Assembly: GCF_963169125.1 (NCBI RefSeq)
Contig: NC_084797.1
Location: 94,273,868 to 94,337,867 of the forward strand
Length of the DNA: 64,000 bases
Source: Humulus lupulus
Lineage: Eukaryota; Streptophyta; Magnoliopsida; Rosales; Cannabaceae
Direction: 5' to 3'
Shown here: in pieces, positions 34,471 to 46,160 of the stretch
How the letters are laid out: the number at the start of each line of letters is the position of its first letter
Position numbering within the stretch: the stretch's first letter is position 1
Made by a program: the position numbers and the translations under genes
Notes under the pieces: model-generated
What the model was told of the DNA's origin: nothing
What the model saw: only the letters and a program-made list of their open reading frames with translations
Databases searched by the model: none

Positions 34471-35890
34471 CTCCTGCTTGAGTGTTCACCTTGACTCAGG
34501 CAGAGGCCGAGGCTAGTCCCTCGGTGGTGACAGGTCAGCTTTCTAGCACTGGCTCTGCTTTTACTGTATTGATTGACTCTGGTGCTACACATTCATTTGT
34601 TTCTAGTAAATTGATTGATAGACTGTGTAGACCGGGTGAGTACTGTACTGCGAGGTTTGGTACTATATTGCCTATAGGGGAACTGGTAGTTTCTAGGAGG
34701 TGGATTAGGGCACTACCAGTGATGGTTGATGGTAGGGAGTTATCAATAGACTTGATTGAGTAGGGTATGGATGACTTTGACATGATTTGGGGGATGGATT
34801 GGCTGGTTAGATATGGAGCTACTATTGATTGTAGAAAGAACATGGTGACTTTTGAGCCGGTGGGCGAGGATCCCTTTGTTTTCATGGGTGTTGTATGTGG
34901 ACCCCGCATACCCATGATATCATCATTGAGGGCTAGAGACCTATTACTGGGGGGATGTATAGGTTTCTTGGCTAGTGTTGTGGATACTACCAGGTTGTTG
35001 CCAACAGGGCCAGAGGAGCCGAAATTAGTTTGTGAGTTCTTTGATGTGTTCCTTGTGGATTTACCAGGGCTGCCGCCGCACAAGGAGATCCAGTTCGTCA
35101 TTTAGTTAGTACCGGGGATAGAGCCAGTGTCAAGGGAACCATATAGAATGGCATCGGGAAAACTGAAGGAATTTGAAATACAGTTGCGGGAACTTCTGGA
35201 TTTAGGGTTTATCAAGCCTAGCTACTAACCATGGGGTGCTCCAGTTTTGTTTGTGAAGAAGAAGGACAGAACTCTAAGAATGTGTATAGACTACAGGGAG
35301 TTGAACAAGTTGACTATCAAGAATAAGTATCCACTACCAAGGATTGATGAATTGTTTGATCAGCTGCAGGGAAAGACGGTATTATCGAAGATTGATCTTC
35401 GATTTGGTTATCACCAGCTGAGGATCAAGGATGAGGATATACCGAAGACGACCTTCCGAACGAGGTATGGGCACTATGAGTTTCTGGTTATATCATTTGG
35501 TTTGACCAATGCCCCAGCAGCCTTCATGGACTTAATGAATAGGGTATTCAAGGACTTCTTGGATCAATTCGTCATTGTCTTCATCAATGATATTTTAGTG
35601 TATTCCAGTTTAGAGGCAGAGCATGAGCCACATCTTCGACAGGTCTTGCAGAGGTTAAGAGGGCACCAGTTGTATGCTAAGTTTAAGAAGTGTGAGTTCT
35701 GGCTACCAGAAGTGACATTCCTTGGACCTATAGTTGGTGAAGATGGGATTAAGGTGGATCCATCTAAGGTGGAGGCAGTGAGAGATTTGCCAAGGCCAAG
35801 GAATGCCTCATGGTTTGGAGTTTCCTCGGGTTATTGGGTTACTACAGAAGGTTTGTGGAAGGGTTCTGGAAGATCGTTGCACCGATGACA
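34471..35890 (+). pseudogene. Tekay protease and reverse transcriptase, RT active site changed
   Basis: The protease keeps LIDSGATHSFVSSKLIDRL (DSG at 34575-34583) and IWGMDWLVRYGATIDC. The linker (FFDVFLVDLPGLPPHKEIQF) leads over a stop at 35103 into [57 protein letters not shown] and the catalytic block [10 protein letters not shown]. The family has FIDD or YxDD; the first aspartate codon is AAT at 35586-35588, a G-to-A change that should inactivate polymerisation. The rest runs to [19 protein letters not shown] before a frameshift near 35815. Confidence 0.9.
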
Positions 35891-37905
35891 AAATTGACAC
35901 GGAAGAATTTAAAGTTCGTCTAGTCAGACAAGTGTGAGAATAGTTTTCAAGAATTGAAGCGGCGACTTATTACTACACCTATGTTGGGTCTTCTTTCTGA
36001 GGAACGAAAGTTTGTGGTTTATTGTGACACATCGAGGTTGGTTTAGGTTGTGTGTTGATGCAGAACGAGAAGGTTATAGCTTATGCGTCACAACAGATGA
36101 AGGAGTATGAGCAGCGGTATCCTACCCATGATTTGGAGTTAGCAGCAGTGGTATTCGCACTGAAGGTCTGGCCACATTATCTGTATGGAGAGAAGTGTGA
36201 GATATACACTGATCACAAGAGTTTGAAGTACTTCTTCACGCAGAAGGACCAGAACATGAGACAGAGGCATTGATTAGAGTTAGTAAAAGACTATGACTGT
36301 GATATTCTTTACCACCCAAGGAAAGCTAACGTTGTGGCGGATGCATTGAGCCGGAGGGGCTCAGGGTAGTCATTTAGTTCCACTCAGATTTCAAGAGAGT
36401 TGGCTGATGAGACGTCTAGAGCGAGGATAGAGTTGGTGGTGGGCCGGTTGGCCAACATTACTCTATAATCGACCCTACTAGAGCAGATTAAAGAAGGTCA
36501 ATTGTAAATTCCTCAAGTACAGGAGGTTAGAGAGAATGTCTTAGCAAGAGTAGCTAAGGACTATTCTATTTCTGAGGTTGGTCTACTACAGTATCAGGGT
36601 CGGATTTATGTTCCAACTTATGTGGGAATTAGACATGAGATATTGGATGAATTTCATACTACGCCATACTCACTTCATCTGAGTACCACGAAGATGTATC
36701 AAGACCTACGAATGTTCTATTGGTGGCCCGAGATGAAGAAGGATGTGGTAGAGTATGTGGCCAGATGTTTGACCTATCAGCAGGTGAAAGCTGAACATTA
36801 GCGACCAATAGGATTTCTTCAGCCTTTGGGTATTCCCGAGTGGAAATGGGAGGATATTACGATGGATTTTGTGGGGGGTTTACCTAGGACAGTGGGGCTT
36901 CATGACTCGTTGTGGGTGATAGTGGACAGATACACTAAGTCAAATCATTTTCTTCCAGTGAAGACGACTTATACAGTGGATCAATACGTAGCGTTGTATG
37001 AGAAGGAGATCGTACATCTTCACGGGGTTCCTAAGTTTATAGTGTAAGACTGGGATCCTATCTTTACCTCTAAGTTTTGGGGTAGTTTGGAGAAGGCTAT
37101 GGGAACTCAGTTGAATTTTAGTATAGCCTTTAATCCTCAGACTGATGGTCAGTCTGAGAGGACAATTCAGGTGTTGGAGGATATGCTTAGGGCATGAGTG
37201 ATCGACTTTGAGGGATCGTGGAGTAAGTACCTTCCGTTGATTGAGTTTTCATACAACAATAGTTACAAATCAATGATTGGAGTGGCTCCATATGAGATGT
37301 TATATGGGAAGAGTTGTAGATCACCCATTCATTGGGATGAGATGGGTGAAAGGAAGTATTTGGGGCCGGACATGTTCCGGAAGACTAATGAAGCTATTGA
37401 CAAGATTCGAGCAAGGATGCTTGCCTCACAGAGCAGACAAAAAAGCTACACTGATCCTAAGCGTAGAGACGTGGAGTTCCTGGTTGGGGACCAGGTGTTT
37501 CTACGAGTTTCACCACTGCGAGGGGTGAGGAGGTTTGGGAAGAAGGGCAAGTTGAGCCCTAGATTCATCGGACCTGTTGAGATCCTGGAGAGGATCGGAC
37601 AGGTGGCCTACAGATTAGCTTTTCCACCATCGTAGTCAGGAGTGCAAGACGTATTCCATGTTTCTATGCTCTGGTAGTACGTCTCAGAGACGACACATGT
37701 GTTGAAGTATGAAGACATACAGTTGGAGACAGATTTGTCTTATGAGAAGCGACTGGTTCTGATTTTGGATTGGAAGGATAAGGTTCTATGGAATAAGACA
37801 ATTCCTCTGGTTAAAGTGTTATGGAGGAATATTAGGGTCGAGGAGGTGACCTGGGAGCTTGAGTTAGGAATTCGGGATAAGTATCTCGTGTTATTCAGGT
37901 AAAAT
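35891..37905 (+). pseudogene. Tekay RNase H, integrase and chromodomain
   Basis: RNase [41 protein letters not shown] and VVADALSRR (36052-36365). Integrase: zinc region LSTTKMYQDLRMFYWWPEM, core WKWEDITMDFVGGLPRT, SLWVIVDRYTKSNHFLPV, FNPQTDGQSERTIQVLEDML and ENYLPLIEFSYNNSY-like text at 37215-37265; C-terminal domain VEFLVGDQVFLRVSPL and KGKLSPRFIGPVEILER. The chromodomain follows at about 37741-37902 (LVLILDWKDKVLWNKTIPLV, VLWRNIRVEEVTWELE) and the stop at 37900-37902. About six in-frame stops, several C-to-T type (for example TAG at 36799). Confidence 0.9.
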
Positions 37906-37925
37906 TTCGAGGACGAAATTCTCAG

Positions 37926-37939
37926 TAGGGGGGGATAGT
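37926..37939 (+). other. polypurine tract of the Tekay element
   Basis: TAGGGGGGGGATAG directly before the 3' LTR; the phrase TCGAGGACGAAATTC upstream is usual in this group. Confidence 0.9.
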
Positions 37940-40265
37940 TGTAATGACCCAAAATTTACTAATAAGGCTTAAGGATCTTGATTAGTGTGGTGGGAGGGCA
38001 TAATTGGTTTATGTACGATTTAAATGAATTAATTCATGATTATGTGATAAGCATGCTTATATGATTATATGGATATGTGAAATGCACGACTAGAAGTATC
38101 AGTATGCATATAGGCCCTGTTTAGCTTATAAGGGCATATTTGTAATTTTGGCCCATTGAGGGCATAAATGTGATTATTTGTGATAAATTGTTAAGACTAC
38201 ATTATTATGTGGATGTATTTGCAGCATAAGGCTCGAGGTGATGCCAGTGAGCGGTTTAGCGATATAGTCACGGAGCGGATTTATACCCGGCTCGGGGGAG
38301 CCTGTGGGTATTTCTGGAATTTGGGAAATATATTGGAGATTTTTAGACTTTGGGGAAAATAATTGGTGATTAATTAGATGACGAGATTTAAGTGGTAAAT
38401 GTTAGGGACATTCGAGGAATTAGCGGGAATTGGGAGAAAATGACCAAAATGCCCTTAGAATAATTAAAAGACTTAGGTTTAATTGGGAGGGCAAAAGGGT
38501 CTTTTGATGTGACAAAGGGGATAAGTGTTATTCTGCTTATTTAGATTTAGTGGAAGTTGTAGAAAGGGTTAGAAACTAAAGGAAAGAAAGAAAGAAGAAA
38601 ACAGAGACCTCTCTTTCTCCCACATGATTTCTTCTCCTCTCACCCTTTCTTCTGAATTTTGAAGCTGTAAACTCAGAGGAAGTTTAGGCTATAGCTTGGG
38701 ACTTTGATTCTTGGTGAAGCTAGGAGGTTCAGCTAGAATTGGCTACCAGTTAAGGTAAGCTTTAAGAGTTTGGTCTAAATTTTCTGAGTTTGATGAAGTT
38801 AATTCTGATTTTGAGTTTTGGATGGAAATCAAGGGACTTGAGCTTGGGGATTTGAGGAACTAAAGGATGGAAGGGCATAGAAGACAACCTAAGGTCGAAT
38901 TCTGTCAGCTAAGGTAACCAATTCTAACTTTGAAGTTCTGGGTTTCTGGTTTTCTGATGATGTTCTTGAGCTTTTGATCTCAAGTTTGGTTTATGTGTTT
39001 GATGATGCATGTGGCCAAGTTTTGGTGTTGTTAGGACTTGTTGGGTGAGATATATTTAATGGTAGGCTCAATTTGGAGTTTAGTTGAGATTTGAAGTGGG
39101 TTTATGGAGCTTTGGCTCGGGGAAGTTCGAAGGAAAAACTTAGAAGGTTGTGTGTTGCTGTTTGTAGTGCTGTAGCGCTAGCATTGGAGCGTTAAGCGCT
39201 ATGCTTTGTTTTTTGGGGGATGCTTTTCTCTTTCTGTAGCACTGTAGCGCTACCCTGCCTTCAGAAATTGGTTTTTGGGAATTCTTTTATAGTTTTTCCT
39301 TGGGGGCTCGGGGGTCGATTCCGCCACCCTGTTTGGTGGGATTGGGCTTCTCGAGAGCTAGGGATTGGTTCCGAAGTTGGGTTACAAAATTGAATGTTAA
39401 TGAGGGTTCTATTTTATGGTTGTGACTAGGTGTACACTAGGGCTTGGATCAGGATCGTGCTCGAGGGTATTCTCAGTTAGCTAAAGCACTCGGAATCAAA
39501 GGTAAGAAAATTGCACCCGGTTATGTGGTTATGTTGGGACTAAGAGTTCCCTATACTTGTATGTCATGTCATATGATGATATTATACCATGGGGACATGA
39601 GATAAGCGACCTAAGATTGTTAGAATTAATATTTGCGCACAGGACGCGGCTCGGCCACTGGTAGCTGAGGTTAAGTATATAATCATTATGCTCGGCCTAA
39701 GCGAGCTAGAGTCAGTGAGACAATTAGATTTGGATGATTGATTATTGGATTGTAAATTGAAATCATCAATTATGTGAACAATGTGGCCTGCTGAGTATCT
39801 GATTAATGATTTGTGAATTGTCTGACTATTGATTATTGATTATGCTCTGTAATCTTATTTTTTTGTTGGGCCTTCTCTCATGGGTGCTACGTGGTGTAGG
39901 TAAAGGCAAGGGCAAAGTAGACCAGTCCTAATTTGGAGAGCTCTGGGGAGAATGTACATAGTCAGCTGATCGGCCGAGGAATGGTACAGGGACAGTTGAA
40001 CCTAAAGTGTCTATTTTGCCATTAGAGTGGCTTGTGGTTGTACATAAACTTTGAAATTTTGTAAACTGTCCTCTAAAACCTATTTCGGGATCCCATGTAT
40101 TAAATGCTTATTTTAAATGAGAAACTTCCTATTTATGACCAAAATATTTTAACCCTAACCTAATTACGACCTTAGGGTCACATTTTCAACTATATGACTT
40201 GATTAGCAAGTCTCGCACCTTTATAATCACACAGTGTGATGACCTTGGTTATCCAGGGTGTTACA
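37940..40265 (+). repeat. 3' LTR of the Tekay element
   Basis: TGTAATGACCCAAAATTTAC to CCAGGGTGTTACA, 2326 bp. It has the palindromes TAGCGCTA (39173-39180) and GTAGCGCTAC (39244-39253). It keeps a ~100-bp pyrimidine-rich piece (38605-38700) lost from the 5' copy. Confidence 0.93.
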
Positions 40266-40836
40266 TTTAATTTGTTCCACAAGTAGAGTAACGAGACTAA
40301 ACATCCTTGATGAATAGATACCACAATGATGGCAACCCAACTCAAAACTTGTATACTTCAAGTGAACAAGTCATTGGTAAGGAAATAGTTTCAACATTAA
40401 CAACTTAAAAGGCCCGTCAAGAGTGAGTTAATGTTTGTTGCTACCGAGCATGGGGATTAAGTCATAGGCTTTTAATGAAATCTAGTTGAAGAGCAACAAT
40501 CATCTCAAAAGGTAGCAAAGATGCTGTAAAAATTTCACCTATGTGAACTTAGAGGTGGAGCTGCCTCTCAAGAGAGTAGGAGTTTTTTCTCCGGATGGTT
40601 CATGAATGGATCAAGCCCAAGGCCATTAAAAGTGCATTGCACAAACAGTGAGAAATACATGAGTAATGAGATAGTGGATTGTTGGGTTCAATCTTTTAAG
40701 AATACTTTAGCATTTCAGCAGAAGCTTTGTAGTGTTTTTACTAAGGTAAAGTTCAAACCCAAAGGGTACTTTACTTTATGCACTAATATCGTTTGGATAG
40801 AGAATTGAAGATGTATTTAATCAAGTGGGGGAATTT
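40266..40836 (+). other. copia-A1 3' untranslated tail with polypurine tract
   Basis: This continues copia-A1 beyond the Tekay insertion. It matches in outline the A2 tail at 54440-54605 (CCCAACTCAAAACTTGTATAC). It ends with the polypurine tract CAAGTGGGGGAATTT at 40822-40836. A 68-codon open frame at 40602-40808 lies here but resembles no known domain and is probably chance. Confidence 0.8.
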
Positions 40837-41687
40837 TGTGATTGGTTAAATACATGGTGAAATTGATTAAGCATGAATAAGTGCTAAAACCATAATGATT
40901 TCACAAAAGTCAACATGTGAGAGTTGGCTTTCAGTATAAGCATTTATAAATCATCTTTTTGGGTCCAAAGTGTTTCTTTGGAGTATAAGAGAGCACAAAA
41001 AAAGTTTGGGAGAATTTGGGTATGTTTTGAGACAAATTTTGGAGAGTTGTTACAGAGGCGTCGGCGTTGTGTCGCCTCTAGGAGGCGGCAGAGGTGACAC
41101 GTCGCATGACCAAATTTTTATTGGGCAGGCGAGGCGTTGCCTAAGCCGTTCATACAATGACATGTTTTTGGCTCTAAAATTCAAATTAAAATGCTCTAAT
41201 CTCATTTGTTTAGTCTAATGGGGTTCCTATACTATTTAAATAGTTCATTTGAGTTAATTGGTGATCGGATCATTCTCCTCTCTATCTCGAAAAAGAATTC
41301 ACTGTCTTTCTCTACCTTTTAAGATTACTAGTGTTCTCCAAGATATTCATCAAGAAGCTTGACTTGTATGAAGGATCAAGGCTTGTGTATCCCAATCTCA
41401 TTCCATTGTAGTAACTTCAAGCAACTCCAAGGAGAAGGCAAGGAATAGAGATTTTTGGATAACAAATCTACATTTGTGTCAAGCCCTGTCACTTTTGTGT
41501 TTCACGTAATATCATTGCTTTGTGATTTTGTGTTTTGAAGGTTGGTCTTCAAGAAAGGTCCACTCTCCACTTTGATTCTTCTGTGTTTATGTAATTTGTG
41601 ATTTTCTACCTATAAAGTTAGAATACCTTATGTTTATGCTTTGACTTGTAATACAAAACCATGGTTGATTATGCTTTATCTTCAACA
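40837..41687 (+). repeat. 3' LTR of copia-A1
   Basis: TGTGATTGGTTAAATACATG to ATCTTCAACA, 851 bp, clearly paired with 24897-25800. It is shorter in the palindrome region (41054-41142). Confidence 0.9.
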
Positions 41688-43616
41688 AAGATTTTTTTAG
41701 TAAACAAAGAAAATATTTTCTTAGCTAATTAATTTTTTTACATTTGAAAAAATAAATGAGGTCCAAAGCCCTAAAATGAGAAAGAAAACGATTGAATAAA
41801 ACTGTATTTTTCTAAACTTATTTTTTGGATTTTTAAGAATCAAGTAAGTTATTATGAGCATTATTTTAAATTATTATTCCGAATTAAGTAAAATCATACA
41901 TTTCTAAAAAGGGAGAAATAAAAGAATTTTAGACTTAATAACCTTTTATTTTTTCTCAAAAGAAAATTTATGAGAATAATTAGTTCTTTTTAAATTAATA
42001 AACTATTATAGTTTTGATGAAATTCACCAACCAATTAGTATTAGAATTCAGCTAAGACCGAGCAGACTATTTTGAAAGTTAATTATATATCCGAGACTAA
42101 ATACCCAGACCATAGGATAGGTCTCCTCGAGACTTTGAATAGTAGTCTAAACCGAGTAAGGATTTTATATGCTTACTAATTGTTAATAAGGGCTTAAATG
42201 CCACAAATTATAAAACCATCTATATTTTCCATAATTAATCTGAGTATGTTTTATGGTTCAAATACAACATTGGACAAGTATAACGGGAATACAATTGGAA
42301 ATGGGAAATCCCACTTTGCGCTAAGGAATCCAAGTAAGTCAACTTTTATTTTGTTGGCTACAACATGAAAGGACTTGTGTAATGTGTTAGAATAGGGACA
42401 TAAACACTTATATCCACTTGTTGTAGAACATTTTAAATAAGATAGTTTTCCTAGTGGGTACTCATTATTTTGCGGCTTGCTTTCGTTGTGAATGCAGTTT
42501 GAGTCTGCCTATTATTATTATGTCCGATTCGAGTACGTGTCGAATGGCAAAAGAGATAAGTACTCTTGTGAATGCGGTTTAAGTTTGCCTATTATTATGT
42601 CTAGATTCGAGTCTATGATGATTGTCTAAAGAGCTGAGTACTTTTGGCAATGCAGTTTAAGTCCACCTATTATTATTATGTCTAGTTGGAGTCTATGACG
42701 ATATGCCAAAGATTTGAGTACTCTTGTGATTGCGGTTTGAATCCTCCTATTAATATTATTATGTCCAATTTAAGGATTGGACAAATGTGAGTATATTATG
42801 ATTGTGGTTTGAAACCAACTATTATTATTATGTCCGATGCGAGTCTATAATGATTACACAAGAGATTAGTATTCTTGTATTATCTACGAGTCTAAGTGGA
42901 TGTTGTTGACCTAGAGGATACTCCTGAGCACCCAGTATTATCTAGGAGTCTCTGTAAACTGGTGTAATCACACTTACACACGTGATAACATTGTTGTTCA
43001 AGATGAGCTATTTTTTTCTCTCATCATGAATGTATGGTTAAAATGTTATTATCGAAACTTAGGTTCTCTAATATTAAAGAAGTAGACATGGTGTGGAAAC
43101 ACTGATACACTTAACTTTTACTAGAAATTCCCAAGGTTTCTTCTAGAGTTTTAGAATTGGTCGAATTTTTTGTCATTGGCCATTTTCTCTGTAGTTTGAT
43201 ACCTTTATTGTCGAAATATTTGGGTTTGAATTTTGTACTGCCAGGACGCTTAGGTGTTCTTTAAATTTCTTGCTTAGGGATCTAATTATTCTGGAAGCCT
43301 AATTCTGGTAAGTTTGTCTGTTTGTTCCCTTCAATGACTCTGGGATTGATTTCTCACTCTTCTGCTATTCAATTTATTTTTTGTTAAGTTGACCTTACTA
43401 CCTTGCCGGATGTACATGTGGCTCAACTGGAATGTTGGCCACTTTTGGTAAAGCTTTGTTTTATTTTTAAATAGTAAATAGTTCACCATAAATATTTAAC
43501 CGGTTATATCTGCAAATACTTCCATAATTCTTTTTTATATGGTTTTTTAGACGTTTTAATAAATGAAAATTTTTATTTGTTGCTATTTCAGTTTTTTATT
43601 TTTTGGTCTTTACAAT
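41688..43616. repeat. AT-rich LTR-like debris, no gene
   Basis: No coding sequence. It probably continues the LTR-like sequence broken at 24896, since copia-A1 lies between. It contains the ~80-bp tandem array at 42490-42890 and otherwise only low-complexity AT-rich text. Confidence 0.45.
42490..42890 (+). repeat. five ~80-bp tandem repeats
   Basis: The word AATGCAGTTT or close variants (AATGCGGTTT, ATTGCGGTTT, ATTGTGGTTT) starts at 42491, 42571, 42649, 42729 and 42811. Each is followed by CTATTATTATTATGTC and an ATTCGAGTCTATGATGAT-like run. Confidence 0.9.
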
Positions 43617-45749
43617 AAATTGCTTCAACAAAAAGCTCATAATTTTACTCCAAATTAAATGAAATCATTAAGTGTTTTGAACCACAATGTGAAAACAAAT
43701 TAACCATCATATTTAACGAATCTCAGCATTCCCCTACTTGGTTAAATATAATCATCTCTTCTTAGCTAAAATAGTGTTTGTGCACAATGTAAAGTATCTT
43801 TCAATTTGATATTTTCCTTGCTGGAAGCATTGCAAAGCTTTATATAAATATTTAGTGTCTTAAAAGATTGAACCAAGGATTCCTAGTGATAAAACCAGTA
43901 CTACCTCACACATCTTTACTTGACCATTCATTTTCCCACTTTTCTCGCTTAGCACTTAGGAGAGGCGACACCTCCTCTAAGTTCACATAGGTGAATTTCT
44001 TGCAACATTTTTTATACCTTTAGAGATGCTTGTTGCATTTAGCTGAACTTCATTAAAAGCCTTAGGCTTATCCCCCATGTCCGATTGCAACCAACACTAA
44101 TGATCCTTGGATGGGAATCATGATTATATTCTCAAATTATAAATGAATTTTTTTTACCCATTGAACTCTTACCCTTGATGTTAAAGGAGTTTCAGTCCCA
44201 TCTCTTCATATGTAGAACTTACTAACCTCTTCGCAGGAGATTTTATAAATTGAACTGGTATGTTCCACTATTTGTCACATAAGAGATCAAAATGATTCCA
44301 TCTTGAATCAATTGTCTAACATACTCATGTCTTATACTTGTGTATCTAGAATTCCCATTATACATGCCATTATAGGCTCTAGCTAATGTGGATTCACTTT
44401 CACAATGTATCGAGATCGTTGATACCTTATCAACAGAAATTGCAATATCCAACTTGAGATCCCTAAGCCACCCGACCTCTTTGGATGTTTCTGCTAGAGC
44501 TATAAACTCAGCCTCCATGGTTGAGTGTGAAATACATGTTTGTTTCTTTGAACCTCAATAAATCACTCCTCCTCTAAGCATAAACATCCAACCAGTAGTA
44601 GAGAGATTGTGTCCCACACTTGATAGCCAACTTGCATCAGAATATCCCTCAAGTCTCTTAGGAAACTTTAAATATTGGAGGCTTAGCAACTTGGTCCTCT
44701 CAAGGGACCCTAGAACTATTTCAATTGCCTTCCAATGTTCGATACTTGGATTCCTCGTAAACCTGCTTAGTTTACTAACCACATATGCAATATCCGCTCT
44801 TGTACAATGAGCGGTGTACAATAGACCACCTAATGCACTTGCATACTCAAGTTGTATCAAATGGTGTATTCTCCTATTTTATTTTCAGATGATTAAACTT
44901 GTCAAGCACTTTCTCAACATAGTGAGCTTGACTTAAGGCATAACCCCCACTATTTCTTCTCAGTTTCATGCCGAAAATGTTATCAAGCTCTCTAAGGTCC
45001 TTCATTTTAAAAATGGAAGATAAAAACTTCTTTGTTTTCATCATGCCTCTCATTTCATTACTCAAAGTCAACATGTCAACAACATATAGACACACAGGGA
45101 GACCTACCCAACATAAGTATTAGAGTATAAGCACTTGTCCGCATTATTGTGTCTAAACCCATTCGAAACTATGGCATTATCAAACTTCTCATGCCATTGT
45201 TTCGATGATTGTTTTAAACCATACAATGATTTAACAAGCCTACACACTTTATGTTCATTTCCCTTAGATAAAAAACCCTCAAGTTGTTTAGTATATATCT
45301 CCTCTTCAAGATCTCCATTTAGGAATGTCATTTTGATACACATTTGATGTACATAAAGGATACACATTGATGATAAGTAAAATAAAACTCTTATTGTGGT
45401 TGTCCTAGCACCCGGTGCATGTGTCAAAATAATTGATTATTTCCTTTAGTTTTAACCTTTTGGCTACTAATCTAGCCTTGAATGTTTACAAAGTGCCATC
45501 GGTGTGATATTTCATCTGAAATACCCACTTGCACCCAATTAGTTTTGAACCTTGTGGAAGGTCTATCGATTGTCATGTGTGGTTTGACATAATTGATTTC
45601 ATATCATCATTTATTCCCTCATTCCTAAAAGCAGAGTCTCTTGAAGACATAGATTTTTGGTAGGTTTTGGGATCATCATTAACTTGAAGGACCATAGGAA
45701 ATTTCCATGTGACTTCTTCAAGGTATTCCTCTACTAGGTTGAATGTCTC
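43617..45749 (-). pseudogene. truncated minus-strand copia-A copy (A3): RT, RNase H, 3' end
   Basis: Minus strand. LVEEYLEEVTWKFPMVLQVN at 45735-45680 starts it. RT: MCIKMTFLNGDLEEEIYTKQ and KSLYGLKQSSKQWHEKFDNA at 45365-45170, then LYVVDMLTLSNEM at 45090-45055, where YVDD has become YVVD. RNase H: YTAHCTRADIAYVVSKLSRF, LEGYSDASWLSSVGHNLSTT, FIALAETSKEVGWL and IHCESESTLARAYN (44830-44360). The 3' tail continues to the polypurine tract at 43729-43742, followed by the start of a subfamily-a LTR (TGCTGAGATTCGTTAAATAT on the minus strand from 43728), which is cut near 43617. Gag, protease and integrase are absent. Confidence 0.85.
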
Positions 45750-46160
45750 TGTAACGCTCCAATTTCTTAGAGAGTTACGTGTGTGCATTTTTATAATTAT
45801 TTTAAAGAATAAAATGTGTCTTAAAACTAAATAAAATATACTTTCTTAAAAATTAAGTTAACTAACATCCTTAAAAACAAACAAAACTCCTAAGTCTCAT
45901 CTCTTAAAAAAAATATGAAATAAGTAGGTAAAATATTTGTACTAAAACCTTTTGCAATGATAAAAGAAAACTAAATCCAAACAAAACATCTTTTGCAATG
46001 ATAAAAGAAAACTAAAATAATAGTGTAATCAAAATAGGCCCGACCCCTAACAGTCATTAAATCTTGAACATGTACGCCCTCCACCGAAGCCCTCCAACTC
46101 ATTGTTGCACAACTAAATCTTTACCGTTACCTACAATACAAATTACTTTGTGTATAACAA
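45750..46160 (-). repeat. gypsy LTR fragment, minus orientation
   Basis: It begins TGTAACGCTCC and shares the layout of the minus-strand LTR at 29008 (TGTAACACCC ... ACATGTACNC...CCCTCCAACTCA near 46070 and 29315). The right end is not clear. Confidence 0.5.

Larger units (their letters stand above)
30610..40265 (+). mobile_element. full-length Tekay-type chromovirus (Ty3/gypsy)
   Basis: 9656 bp with LTRs at 30610-32980 and 37940-40265, an initiator-Met primer site, gag, protease, RT, RNase H, integrase with chromodomain, and polypurine tract. The long LTRs and C-terminal chromodomain mark the Tekay/Del group, whose chromodomain guides insertion into heterochromatin. It is inserted in copia-A1. 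The 5-bp flanks are TTTGG and TTTAA (two mismatches), so the target duplication is only suggestive. A gag frameshift, many stops and an RT active-site change make it inactive. Confidence 0.93.
24897..41687 (+). mobile_element. copia-type retrotransposon A1, doubly interrupted
   Basis: A Ty1/copia element with order gag, protease, (integrase mostly missing), RT, RNase H. LTRs are at 24897-25800 and 40837-41687. A minus-strand solo LTR (29008-30530) and a Tekay element (30610-40265) sit in its C-terminal coding region; without them the element is ~5.6 kb. No convincing target duplication (ATTTT left, AAGAT right). No initiator-Met primer site follows the 5' LTR. Copies A2 (47728) and A3 (minus, 43617-45749) are relatives. 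Confidence 0.88.

Noticed and set aside
33921..34592. 223-codon minus-strand ORF opposite Tekay gag
   Set aside because: It is the mirror of gag coding sequence (zinc knuckle and protease side) and has no recognisable domain.
30605..40270. Target duplication of the Tekay element
   Set aside because: Flanks TTTGG and TTTAA differ at two of five bases, so the duplication is not claimed.
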